Shown in pieces: positions 56,501 through 63,959 of a DNA stretch of 64,000 bases (positions are counted from its first letter, which is position 1; each line of letters starts with the position of its first letter). Below the pieces are notes generated by a model that worked only from the letters and a program-made list of their open reading frames with translations, did no database searches and had not been told where the DNA came from. The translations under genes were made by a program, and so were the position numbers. This stretch comes from Bacteroidales bacterium UBA1195 (lineage in GTDB: Bacteria > Bacteroidota > Bacteroidia > Bacteroidales > WCHB1-69), in contig DBYD01000029.1 of the NCBI GenBank assembly GCA_002309855.1, forward strand, positions 5,385-69,384. The letters run 5' to 3'.

Positions 56501-57793
56501 TGAAACGCTGTATTTGTCGCTTTTGGTGAAGGCCTGGAAAGTGGTAAGGCTGCTGTAGTTGCTCGCGTTGTCGCGCCCGATGAATCCGCCCTTGCTCCAG
56601 TAGTTGTTATAGTCGGTGAAGAATGCGCCGGTTGTGGTGTCGATGCGAAGCGGGAACTGGTTGGAGTCGATGGTGGCCAGCATGTTGCCGATAATCCGCA
56701 CATCGGAGGAGGCTCCGGATATGTTGAGGCAGTTCACCGAATAGGTGGTGTTGGTGGTGATTCTGTTGTTGAAGATGCTGTTGTTGAAGATGTCGGCCTG
56801 GATGTTGGCTATGTTGGCCACATGGCCCATGGTGGTCCTGTATCCGATGGCGGTCTTACCCATTATCACGTTGTTGGCGACCGGGAAGCGTTTGCCGGAG
56901 GCCGGTGTGCAGGCGGAGAGGGTGAGTATTACGCCGGTATGTGTGGCCTGCGTGATGTTGGCATAGTTGATGAGGTTTCCGCAGAATCTCTCCACCACGC
57001 AGTTGCTGAGCGTTATGCCGTAGTGGTTGCCGTTGATGCCCGGCCTCGGGATGTCAATGTTGTGTGCGAACGACACGGTGTCGCAATAGTTTATGTTCGC
57101 GTCCACATCGTAGCTGTTGAGGATTTCGTTGCTGTCGATACGGATGTTGGTCAGGTGGTTGGTGGCGGATCCGTTCAGCCATATTCCGCGGCAGCCGCCC
57201 GTGATGATGTTGCCTACAAAGGCGAGGCCGTTCACCGTTGCGGTGATGCTCCCCTTGTCGGTGGCGGCGGTGGTGGAGGCGGTGCCGATGGGGCAGCAGT
57301 TGCCGCTGGTGGCGGTGCCTGGTACGGCTATTGTGCACTTGTAGAAGAGCACGTTCTCCACCGGGCCGTTGGTGCCGACCGCATGGCATGCGCTGGTTTT
57401 GGTGCTGCTTATTGTGATGTGGCTGAAGGTCACGTTTTTGGTGTTGTTCAGCTGCACTGCGGCGATGCTGCCGTTATAGGTGAAGGTCACGCTGTCTCGG
57501 TTCCTGTCCACGGAGGTTATTGTCAGGTGGTCCTTTGCGGTGAACTTGGCCGAATTGACAACCAATGCCTTTGTGAGTGCATAGGTGCCCGGTTCAAAGG
57601 CCATCACTATTTGTCCCGACAGGTTCCCCGCCGCGATTTCGGTCAGCAGGGAGTCAAACTGGGTCAGGTTATACTGAGCCTTTGACGAGTTGCCGATAAT
57701 GAGTGTCTGTTGGGCCCTGATTCCCTGAAATGGTAGGAAACAGAGTAGCAGGATTCCTGCAAGTACTGATGAAATAGATGAGAAAGTTCTCAT
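50504..57793 (-). CDS. Giant protein C: three beta-helix blocks, CARDB-like domains and T9SS type A sorting domain
   Basis: The product has 2429 residues from the ATG at 57791-57793, which gives a good signal peptide (MRTFSSISSVLAGILLLCFL to GIRAQ). The frame continues upstream only to a TTG. Order: beta-helix 1 (about 30-475), two CARDB-like blocks (480-680), beta-helix 2 (690-1145), CARDB-like (1150-1265) and beta-helix 3 (1270-1730). Helix 3 has a striking tyrosine-rich stretch (YGIYSYYYSHYTSI, MYLYYYNNI, YGIYMYYYANYG). A CARDB-like block, a jelly-roll-like block (1850-2010), further CARDB-like blocks and the sorting domain (LGQNIPNPATEVTAIPF to RKMNIVR) follow. From helix 3 onward it is almost identical to D. 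No catalytic motif is seen. Confidence 0.9.
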   Translation of the reverse strand: MRTFSSISSVLAGILLLCFLPFQGIRAQQTLIIGNSSKAQYNLTQFDSLLTEIAAGNLSGQIVMAFEPGTYALTKALVVNSAKFTAKDHLTITSVDRNRDSVTFTYNGSIAAVQLNNTKNVTFSHITISSTKTSACHAVGTNGPVENVLFYKCTIAVPGTATSGNCCPIGTASTTAATDKGSITATVNGLAFVGNIITGGCRGIWLNGSATNHLTNIRIDSNEILNSYDVDANINYCDTVSFAHNIDIPRPGINGNHYGITLSNCVVERFCGNLINYANITQATHTGVILTLSACTPASGKRFPVANNVIMGKTAIGYRTTMGHVANIANIQADIFNNSIFNNRITTNTTYSVNCLNISGASSDVRIIGNMLATIDSNQFPLRIDTTTGAFFTDYNNYWSKGGFIGRDNASNYSSLTTFQAFTKSDKYSVSYAPQWVDSTKGLQLTDYSLFVIPNPGNSEDIDGNARVANTAIGAYAGIIHSYPYDMAVQSILSPDASAIIGNPYPLTVTIKNAGDSTVTSAKILYSLNQKAGTPFAWKGKLAKGNADTVTLGQVALVKGDNLFEIVVSDPNGQLDSNAKNDTLTIVIKATRDPMDAALTGFVGLNGLSSTGKHPISVIIKNVGPQPVDSATLLFSINGTAQPNVSYRPKNALKTNMSDTVPLGTFAIPGGNVRFESILVLKGDGNPKNDTVTASQYVCSSAVTGRFVIGNSSKADYTYADLDTLFNIIRKCGGGNDITLAFESGTYALSRGINWNTDFMHGGTLTVTSIAQNRDSVIFGYAGSIGAVQLNNMNNVTFSHVTILSTATSGCHTICFNGPTENIAFLHCNIESPAAATAGSASTIGPGTATSASDNASLSFKVRNITFIDDTIRGGCRNIILGTATNRLSGLRIEHTAILGAHDGILRINYIDSVIFNHNTGTSRNAHNQNSAGVHLNNITCDSIYGNFIDMNTGTTTASGGATGNVFNISGTNLKGGKILVANNVIIAHVGGGWRLGTGEGRVVRLSGKIDFVCNSIFNNNTAYSSSPHTAGVKILSLGDSSIRAVGNIVAGIDSVNQFPLGVDALAAGAAFTDYNDYWNGGGCVAMYNNNPAYTVAGLQSAGGGDKHSVSIDPAFINLASGLELKNYGRFLMPNPGVSNDFNDSLRNSITSMGAYTAILKDLDASLTDFAGTDIIGAKNSPVYATLMNCGLKNLTSAVIEWTVNGVAQTPVKWSGNLVTGATQSIQLGSVTAAIGSMIRITAWSTSPNQTSDMVPQNDTISMYEYICAGKLNGTYTIGGNKPDFNDFEEAIYVLHSCGISGPVTLAMRAGSYGPLKIAGQIPGASDSARITVIADSNAKVTFDGGSLEAGIALQNAAHWVFRGLNFGNTSNGLYGVLLESSNTDILFHSCNISASTTATSNSMAVYFHSTSGSGNHPVNVRFVNNNIRGGVANIHMYYMAGNTANMPLASVTITGNTMTDAYQYGIYSYYYSHYTSISHNSITNRAGSGTFYGMYLYYYNNIDTLDANRIHVNAASGYGIYMYYYANYGSYGGKQGNITNNEIMVSNSSAAYGIYCYYPYQSWNIYNNSIRVESSGSVAYGAYLYNTSTSYKISLRNNLLMAKSTTAYPVYVSSATYVKPSYMIFDYNLYYGCNTVDTATNVGYAGSAINSLAGWQSATTQDSGSYNSRPSFIDITQSLELTDYSAFSCPRMAEAAFDILNTPRGPVASVGCYSLEMTDDLDLSAKKFTQPMVADEIKCYGDFADVAVSIQNRGRVTADFSQSPLTVTLIVTGAGNFRMDTVLTTGQLASALTDTIKLGKIPTMASGIYHLQILLKDTADHHAENDTLLMDYNVSHVNLPYDVNFSTAPTEFVSITQSGSTEWSVQPKDTVIAPVFGTGYLVFNGMGRPGSVADAVFNSVNIYQTSNPKLTFWYAHTDEAVRDFLSIQVTTDEGATFTELGKIGASDTGVYWKKYEFDLSKFANDNCICIAFQGMSFGGCNQYIDRIRITADKDIALRLLLPETDQLSACHLQGQPLKAIVENLNRTSVSVSDDTIQVSVTGISNQQFTYVYNKTLGGFESDTLLITGQLDLSANGAYYFEACMQAIDDNTANDTIRDSSLIVMQDIALDTVFGLDGQMFKMTGDTVRVSALAVNNGNIPVEMVLLRLSIDGNEVVTDTIRKRLNAGDTVRHTMSKCFTVPAVSKDQPYYFFELKSDLECDGDNSNDMVSIVGQVNIPDSIDIQVLEISTTEKALGKTKLSPTVRVANIGNMEAENIIIHVDVVNNSGQVVESISENISHMAVNETKNHQFTMNYKVPDYTGKYTLKAYVEAFAGDTIQSNDTLAKQFSCYRDSVGIRDAERLDWSLGQNIPNPATEVTAIPFSLPQAGEATLTVMTANGQVIHRRTIQVEAGENRIGLDASGWAAGVYYYTMEYRGQRITRKMNIVR

Positions 57794-57836
57794 AATCAAA
57801 TTGTTTTAATGAAGCAAAATAATTAGAAAGAATGCG

Positions 57837-57844
57837 CAAATATA
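57837..57844 (-). promoter_or_regulatory. Promoter -7 box for protein C
   Basis: The minus strand reads TATATTTG, matching TAnnTTTG, 44 bases upstream of the chosen ATG. Confidence 0.65.
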
Positions 57845-57857
57845 ATCATTTTTTTGT

Positions 57858-57890
57858 AATACAGTTTGTGGTAAGAAAAAAAACTGTATT
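57858..57890. promoter_or_regulatory. Perfect 10-bp inverted repeat upstream of the protein C promoter
   Basis: AATACAGTTT (57858-57867) and AAACTGTATT (57881-57890) are exact reverse complements with a 13-base spacer. The nearest arm ends 13 bases upstream of the C -7 box, covering the -33 region. No T-run follows on the minus strand, so it is a poor terminator for the amidase gene. An operator or an RNA hairpin is possible. Confidence 0.5.
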
Positions 57891-57909
57891 TATGGGGCGA
57901 AAAAGGATG

Positions 57910-58479
57910 CTATAACCCCTGATATTCCTTTTCCGCATCAAAGCAGGGGCATTGCTTTTCCGAGAAGCAGTTGTGTCCGTATATTTTTGCGCGGGGATGT
58001 TTTTCCTTCAGGGTTTTCAGCAGGAAAAGCAGGGAATCCTTCTGTGCCTGTGTGCGTGTGTCAATCGGGTTGCCTTCGGCATCAAGGCCGCCGACGTAGC
58101 ATACGCCGATGCTGTGGGTGTTATGTCCGAGGCAATGTGCACCGACATGGTTGGCGGGCCGTCCCGGATGCACCGTTCCGTCCAGATATATCACATAGTG
58201 GTAGCCGATACCGGTAAATCCGCGCTTGAGGTGCCATTGCTCTATGTCGTCAATGGTGACCACCGTGTCCCGTGGCGTGGCTGTGCAGTGGATGATGATT
58301 TCGTCAACACGTTTCAAGCCGGACAGTTTGTCGGCGAATCTTATGGCGGAAAAGGTCAGACCGGTCGCAATCAGTGTTGCGGTCAGGAGCAGCAAGGAGG
58401 GCTTCGGGGAGGTTTTTCCCCGCTTTGTGGCGTTCCTGACGGACTGTTTGTGAGGTGTATGTGCCATTGACTGGTTCAT
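57910..58479 (-). CDS. N-acetylmuramoyl-L-alanine amidase (Amidase_2/PGRP fold)
   Basis: The protein has about 189 residues from MNQSMAHTPHKQ at 58479, or 185 from MAHTPHKQ at 58467. An N-terminal membrane anchor (SLLLLTATLIATGLTFSAI) is followed by the amidase_2 domain: VDEIIIHCTATPRD with the first zinc His, HLKRGFTGIGYHYVIYLDGT, VGAHCLGHNTHSIGVCYVGG with the second His, and IYGHNCFSEKQCPCFD with the third ligand. The family cleaves the bond between MurNAc and the stem peptide of peptidoglycan. The frame is open further upstream, but a TAnnTTTG box at 58484-58491 overlaps that extension, so the later starts are preferred. The gene separates the C and D giants and may be cotranscribed with D. 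Confidence 0.9.
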   Translation of the reverse strand: MNQSMAHTPHKQSVRNATKRGKTSPKPSLLLLTATLIATGLTFSAIRFADKLSGLKRVDEIIIHCTATPRDTVVTIDDIEQWHLKRGFTGIGYHYVIYLDGTVHPGRPANHVGAHCLGHNTHSIGVCYVGGLDAEGNPIDTRTQAQKDSLLFLLKTLKEKHPRAKIYGHNCFSEKQCPCFDAEKEYQGL

Positions 58480-58483
58480 GTTG

Positions 58484-58491
58484 CAAAAATA
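58484..58491 (-). promoter_or_regulatory. Promoter -7 box for the amidase gene
   Basis: The minus strand reads TATTTTTG, matching TAnnTTTG. It lies four bases upstream of the first possible ATG and 16 bases upstream of the second, which favours the second start or a leaderless transcript. Confidence 0.5.
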
Positions 58492-58579
58492 ACAACATTT
58501 TGCATACCATCCGCCTTTTTTTGCAAAAAAAATGGGCGGGTAATCCCGCCCATTGGCATACATCAATTGTACAATTAAT

Positions 58580-61500
58580 TTATCGCGTGATATTCATTTT
58601 GCGCGTGATGCGTTGTCCGCGGTATTCCATTGTGTAATAATAGACACCGGCGGCCCAGTCGGAGGCATCGACCTCGATGCGGTTGCTGCCCGCTTCGGCC
58701 TCGCTCTCCTGACGGAATATCACCTGCCCATTGGCTGCCATGATGCTGATGCGCACCTGGCCTGCCTGCGGCAGGCGGAACGGGATTACTGCTCCATCGC
58801 CCGCCGGGTTCGGAATGTTCTGTCCGAGGCTCCAGTCAAGACGCTCCGCGTCGCGGATGCCGACGCTGTCGCGATAGCAGCTGAACTGTTTGGCGAGTGT
58901 GTCGTTGCTGCGGATTGTGTCGCCCGTAAAGGCCTCGACGAATGCCTTCAATGTGTATTTGCCGGTATAGTTGGGCACCTTGTAGTTCATGATGAACTGG
59001 TGGTTCTTTGTCTCGTTGACGGCCATGTGGCTGATATTCTCGCTGATGCTCTCCAGCACCTGCCCGCTGTTGTCAACCACATCCACATGCACAATCACGT
59101 TTTCCGCCTCCATGTTGCCGATATTGGCCACGCGCACGGTGGGCGAGAGCTTGGTCTTGCCAAGAGCCTTTTCGGTTGTGGTTATCTCCAGCACCTGGAT
59201 GTCGATGGAGTCCGGAATCTCAACCTGCCCCACTATGTTGATAGCGTCGTTGTTCTCATCTGCATCGCATCCCAGCTCCGTCTTCAGCTCGAAGAAGTAG
59301 TAGGGCTGGTCCTTGCTTACGGCCGGCACGGTGAAGGCCCTGCTCATCGGGTGTATGATTGTGTCGCCAGGGTAGAGCCATTTGTTAACGGTGTCGGCAA
59401 CCACCTCGCTGCCGTCAATGCCCATGTGGAAAATCACCTTGTCCACGGGGATGTTGCCGTTGTTGTGGGCAATCGCTGTCACATTGACGCTCTCACCGGA
59501 GAGTTTGAACATTTTGTCATCTAATCCGATTACACTGTCAATGGCGATGTCCTGCATTATAATCAGGCTGGAGTCGCGGATGGTGTCGTTGGTGGTGTTG
59601 TCGTCAATGGCCTGCATACAGGCCTCGAAATAGTATGCGCCGTTTGCGGAGAGGTCGAGCTGTCCGGTGATGAGCAGCGTGTCGCTCTCGAATCCGCCGA
59701 GTGTCTTGTTGTAAATATATGAGAACTGCTGGTTGCTGATTCCTGTTACACTTACCTGTATTGTGTCATTGGAAACAGATACGGAGGTGCGGTTCAGGTT
59801 CTCCACAATTGCCTTCAGGGGCTGTCCCTGCAGGTGGCAGGCGGAGAGCTGGTCGGTCTCGGGTAGGAGCAGACGCAGCGCAATATCCTTGTCGGCGGTG
59901 ATGCGTATGCGGTCGATGTACTGGTTGCAGCCGCCGAAACTCATGCCCTGCAGTGCGATGCAGATGCAGTTGTCGTTGGCGAACTTGCTGAGGTCGAATT
60001 CATATTTTTTCCAGTATACGCCGGTGTCTGAGGCGAACACCTTGCCCAGCTCAGTGAAGGTCGCACCCTCGTCGTTCGTGACCTGAACGCTGAGGAAGTC
60101 GCGGACCGCCTCGTCGGTGTGGGCGTACCAGAAGGTCAGTTTCGGGTTGGAGGTCTGGTAGATGTTTACCGAATTGAACACGGCGTTGGCCACGCTTCCC
60201 GGTTTGCCCATGCCGTTGAACACCAGGTAACCGGTGCCGAATGCGGGTGCGATGACGGTGTCTTTAGGCTGTACGCCCCATTCGGCGGAGCCGGACTGTT
60301 TCATGCTGACAAACTCAGTCGGGGCGGTGGAGAAGTCCACATCGTAGGGGAGGTTCACATGGCTCACATTGTAGTCCAGCGAAATTGTGTCGTTGCCAGG
60401 ATGGTGGTCGGCGGTGTCGTTGAGCATGATGTTCAGATGGTAGATGCCGCTGGCCATGGTGGGTATCCTGCCGAGACTGATTGTGTCGGTCAGAGCGGAT
60501 GCCAGTTGCCCGGTCGCAATCACGGTGTCCATGCGGAAGTTGCCTGCGCCGGAGACCATCAGGGTGATGCGCAGCGGCGACTGGCTGAAGTCGGCGACGA
60601 CCCGTCCGAGGTTCTGGACGCTGAACGCCACATCGGCGAAATCACCGTAGCATTTTATCTCATCCGCATCCATCGGCTGTATGAACTTTTTGAGGGAGAG
60701 GTCAAGGTCGTCGGACATTTCAAGGCTGTAGCAGCCGACGGAGGCGATTGGGCCGCGCGGCGTGTTGAGGATGTCGTATGCAGCCTCGGCCATGCGCGGG
60801 CAGGGGTATGCGCTGTAGTCGGCCAGCTCAAGGCTTTGGCTTATGTTGACGAAGCCCGGCGCACTGTTGTAGGAGTTGGAATCCTGTGTGGTGGCCGTCT
60901 GCCAGTCAGCAAGTGTGACCTTTGCCGCACCTGCGTACCCGACGTTGGTGGCGGTGTCGACCGTGTTGCAGCCGTAGTAGAGGTTATGGTCGAAAATCAT
61001 GTAGCTCGGATTCACGTATGTGGCGCTGGATACATATACCGGATAGGCGGTTGACCCCTTGGCCATGGCAATGTTGTTCTGGAAGCTGATTTTGTAGGAG
61101 GTGCTGGTGGTGTAGAGGTAGGCCGCGTAGGCCGCGCTGGTGGATGATTCGGACCGGATGCTGTTGTTGAAGATATTCCAGTTCTGGTAGGGGTAGTACA
61201 TGTAGATTCCGTAGGCCGCGCCGCTGTTGGAGACCATTATCTCGTTGTTTGTGATGTTGCCCTTCTTTCCGCCGTAGGTGCCGTAGTTGGAATAATAGTA
61301 CATGTAGATTCCGTAGCCGGAAGTGGCGCTGGCATGTATGCGGTTGGCGTCCAGAGTGTCAATCGTATTGTAGTAGTACAGGTACATGCCGTAGAAGGTG
61401 CCGCTGCCAGTGCGGTTGGTGATGCTGTTGCGCGAAATGCTGGTGTAGTGGCTGTAATAATAGCTGTATATTCCGTACTGGTATGCGTCGGTCATGGTGT

Positions 61501-61780
61501 TGCCGGTTATGGTGACGGAGGCGTTCGGCATGTTGGTGGTGCTTCCGGCCATGTAGTACATGTGTATGTTGGCCACGCCGCCCCGTATGTTGTTGTTGAC
61601 AAACCGTACATTGACAGGATAATTGGTGCTGCCGCTGGCGTTGTGGAAGTATACTGACATTGACGTGGATGTGGCGGTTGTGGAGGCGTTGATGCCGCAC
61701 TCCTGGAAAAGGATGTTGCTGTTGGCACCCTCCATCAGAACGCCGTATAGCCCGTTGGAGGTGTTGCCGAAGTTCACCCC
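58580..61780 (-). CDS. Giant protein D, C-terminal part after a frameshift: beta-helix, CARDB-like, jelly-roll-like and T9SS sorting domains
   Basis: The open frame extends up to 61843, but homology to protein C in this frame begins only at VNFGNTSNGLYGVLMEG (about 61778). This marks the frameshift. The segment encodes most of the tyrosine-rich beta-helix (YGIYSYYYSHYTSI, MYLYYYNTI, YGIYMYYYSNYG), CARDB-like blocks, a jelly-roll-like block and a type A sorting domain (LGQNIPNPAGDGAVIPF to RKMNITR). It is almost identical to the C-terminal ~1050 residues of C, except that the sorting domain has diverged more. Without the upstream part it lacks a signal peptide and could not be exported. Confidence 0.88.
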   Translation of the reverse strand, partial: GVNFGNTSNGLYGVLMEGANSNILFQECGINASTTATSTSMSVYFHNASGSTNYPVNVRFVNNNIRGGVANIHMYYMAGSTTNMPNASVTITGNTMTDAYQYGIYSYYYSHYTSISRNSITNRTGSGTFYGMYLYYYNTIDTLDANRIHASATSGYGIYMYYYSNYGTYGGKKGNITNNEIMVSNSGAAYGIYMYYPYQNWNIFNNSIRSESSTSAAYAAYLYTTSTSYKISFQNNIAMAKGSTAYPVYVSSATYVNPSYMIFDHNLYYGCNTVDTATNVGYAGAAKVTLADWQTATTQDSNSYNSAPGFVNISQSLELADYSAYPCPRMAEAAYDILNTPRGPIASVGCYSLEMSDDLDLSLKKFIQPMDADEIKCYGDFADVAFSVQNLGRVVADFSQSPLRITLMVSGAGNFRMDTVIATGQLASALTDTISLGRIPTMASGIYHLNIMLNDTADHHPGNDTISLDYNVSHVNLPYDVDFSTAPTEFVSMKQSGSAEWGVQPKDTVIAPAFGTGYLVFNGMGKPGSVANAVFNSVNIYQTSNPKLTFWYAHTDEAVRDFLSVQVTNDEGATFTELGKVFASDTGVYWKKYEFDLSKFANDNCICIALQGMSFGGCNQYIDRIRITADKDIALRLLLPETDQLSACHLQGQPLKAIVENLNRTSVSVSNDTIQVSVTGISNQQFSYIYNKTLGGFESDTLLITGQLDLSANGAYYFEACMQAIDDNTTNDTIRDSSLIIMQDIAIDSVIGLDDKMFKLSGESVNVTAIAHNNGNIPVDKVIFHMGIDGSEVVADTVNKWLYPGDTIIHPMSRAFTVPAVSKDQPYYFFELKTELGCDADENNDAINIVGQVEIPDSIDIQVLEITTTEKALGKTKLSPTVRVANIGNMEAENVIVHVDVVDNSGQVLESISENISHMAVNETKNHQFIMNYKVPNYTGKYTLKAFVEAFTGDTIRSNDTLAKQFSCYRDSVGIRDAERLDWSLGQNIPNPAGDGAVIPFRLPQAGQVRISIMAANGQVIFRQESEAEAGSNRIEVDASDWAAGVYYYTMEYRGQRITRKMNITR

Positions 61781-61782
61781 CC
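61777..61782 (-). other. Six-G tract at the frameshift in protein D
   Basis: The minus strand reads TTCAAGGGGGGTGAACTTC. With five Gs it would translate F-K-G-V-N-F, aligned with F-R-G-L-N-F in protein C, and the whole gene would be one frame of about 1776 residues. With six Gs the frame breaks. It could be a true mutation, phase variation by slippage, programmed slippage or a sequencing error. Confidence 0.85.
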
Positions 61783-63908
61783 TTGAAAATCCAGTTGGAT
61801 GTGTTCTGCAGGGTGACGCCTGCCGCCGCGCCTCCGCCGTCAAAGGTGACCTTGGCCCCGCTCTGCGGCATCACGGTGATGGTGTTGGTGGTGTCCGCTC
61901 CGGGGATTTCGCCGATAATTCTGATTCCGCTGTAATTTCCAGCCGCAACAAGCAGCCGCACCGGAGCCTTCACGCCGCATTGTGTCAGAACGTGTATGAC
62001 CTCGTTCATGTCCTGGAAATCCTGGTTCGGCCCTATCTTGTAGTCGCCGGAAAGTATCTCCTTGCAGATGTATTTCTCCATGGTGAGGGTGTCGTTGCCC
62101 TTGAAGCCGTCCTTGCCGCTGTTCGGGTCGGTCACCCATGCCTTGATGCGGTAGGTGGAGCCAAGCACGGTCTTGAAGGTGCCAACCTTCACGCTGTCTT
62201 TTTCACCTAATGCCAGTTTGCCTTTCCAGGGGAACTTCTGCAGTGTGCCGTCATCCCACATGATGGTGGCCGAGTAGAGGGTGTCCATTCCGGCGTTCAT
62301 GATGGTGAGGTAGAGGTCGCTGGTGCCGCTGGTGCTGGCTGTGAAGTCGGTTTTGCCGAAATCGGTCAGTGCGGCGTCCAGCGCGGCGACGGTGTATGCG
62401 CCCATTGTGGTGATTTTTCCGCGTGCGATGCCCTGATAGTCATCTGTCACACCGGGGTTGGGGACGATTGTGAAGGCTTTGTAGTTGACAAGGTTAAGAC
62501 CCTCTGTCGGGTCGGCGAAGCCGGGGTTGGTCGAAATGCTGCCCTTGTCGTTGATGAGGGTGAGCAGGTTGGCCAACGAGGTGACTGCGGTGCCGCTCTG
62601 GTAGGCGTAGTTGGTTCCGCCGTTCATGAAATAGAAGTTGTTGTATTCGGAAACAATTTTTCCTGCAGAGACAGTGGCCGCTGAAATGTTCATCACATGC
62701 TGGTTCTTGTCATCGTATGCTATCAGTTGGTTGCCGACCAGATGCAGGTCGCAGGTGTCGCCGATACCAAGGACGTAAACTGTCTTGTTGTTGTTGCTGT
62801 TTGTCGGGGCGGAGGAGGTGCGCGCATTATAGACGCTGTTGAAATAGACATCGGCCTGCACCTTGGAAAGTGAGAGCACGCTGATGGATCCGGAGTTGTT
62901 CTTTACGTAGGAACTGTTGTCGTAGCTGAGTATGACGTTGTTGGCAATCAGGATGCGCCCCGATTTGTTGGTGCCAGTCCTCTTGTTGACCACGCCGGAG
63001 ACATTGATGCCCGCTCCGCCGTAGGTCGCGCCCTGGTTCATGAACGACACGAAGTTGCCGTAGACGCTGTCGCCCGTGATGGCCGAGAGCTGGATGCCTG
63101 GCGACCATGTGGAGGAGGTCTTATCCTTCACCATCACATGGTTACGGTTGCAGGTCACACTGTCCGCCCTGTATATCATGATGCCGGCGGCGGTGTTGTC
63201 GAAGATGGTGTTGTCGTTGAAGACCAGCCCCTGCATACGGTGGGTTGTTGCCATGGGTATGACGTTGCGGCAGCCGTTGTCAATGTTGTTGCCGATAAAG
63301 CGGAGCCATTTCACGGTGGTGTCCACTCCATTGCCTCCGTTATTGTTGTCCTTCACCGAGGTGGAGCTTACAGGGTTGGTGGAGAGGGTCTGCATGCTTC
63401 CGCTTGTGGCGAAGGCTGTGCCGCTTGTACGTTTGATGTTGCAGCGGTAGAAGGTCACATCCTCCATCGGGCCGTTTATGCAGATTGTGTGGCCGTTGGA
63501 GGTGCTGCTGTTATGGATGTTCAGATGGCTGAATGTGACGTGCTTGGTGTTGTTCACCAGGATGAATCCGATAAGTGCCGCGGAGGTGTTGTAGCTGAAT
63601 GTCACGCTGTCGCGGTCTTTCGCCACCGATGTTATGGTCAGGTGGTCCTTGGATGTGAATTTTGCAGTATTTACATTCAGTGCCTTTGTGAATGTATAGG
63701 TGCCTGTTTCAAAGGCGATTGTGATTTGTCCTGTCATTTTTCCGGCTGCAATTTCCGTCAGCAGCGAGTCGAATGAGGAGAAGGGCAGGTCAGCCTTGTT
63801 GGAACTGCCGATAATGATGGTCTTTTGCGCCCATGCCCCCGCCAAAGGGAGGAACAGGGAGAGCAAAACGATGGACAATCTTTTTGAAAAAATAGATAAT
63901 GACCTCAT
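61783..63908 (-). CDS. Giant protein D, N-terminal part before the frameshift: signal peptide and beta-helix 1
   Basis: The ATG at 63906-63908 gives a signal peptide (MRSLSIFSKRLSIVLLSLFL to GAWAQ) and lies about 44 bases after a TAnnTTTG box. An in-frame ATG at 63947 would sit at the transcription start and is rejected. The first ~75 residues resemble protein C (SFDSLLTEIAAG, TSKDHLTITSVAKDRDSVTF). The following beta-helix is of the B type (NNIDNGCRNVIPMATTHRM, KDKTSSTWSPGIQLSAITGD, SGRILIANNVILSYDNSSYV). A CARDB-like block and the start of a second beta-helix (SGAKVTFDGGGAAAGVTLQN) follow before the G6 tract. After the shift this frame runs on to 61359 without homology. Confidence 0.88.
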
Positions 63909-63951
63909 AATAAATAAATTAATAATTTTTTTACTGTGAATATTCATGTTG

Positions 63952-63959
63952 CAAATTTA
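63952..63959 (-). promoter_or_regulatory. Promoter -7 box for protein D
   Basis: The minus strand reads TAAATTTG, matching TAnnTTTG, 44 bases upstream of the chosen start of D. This is the same spacing as for A, B and C. Confidence 0.6.

Noticed and set aside
61359..61776. Continuation of the D N-terminal frame after the G6 tract as a genuine separate C-terminus
   Set aside because: This translated stretch is arginine/histidine/glutamine-rich and matches nothing in A-C, while the alternative frame is homologous to C base by base.
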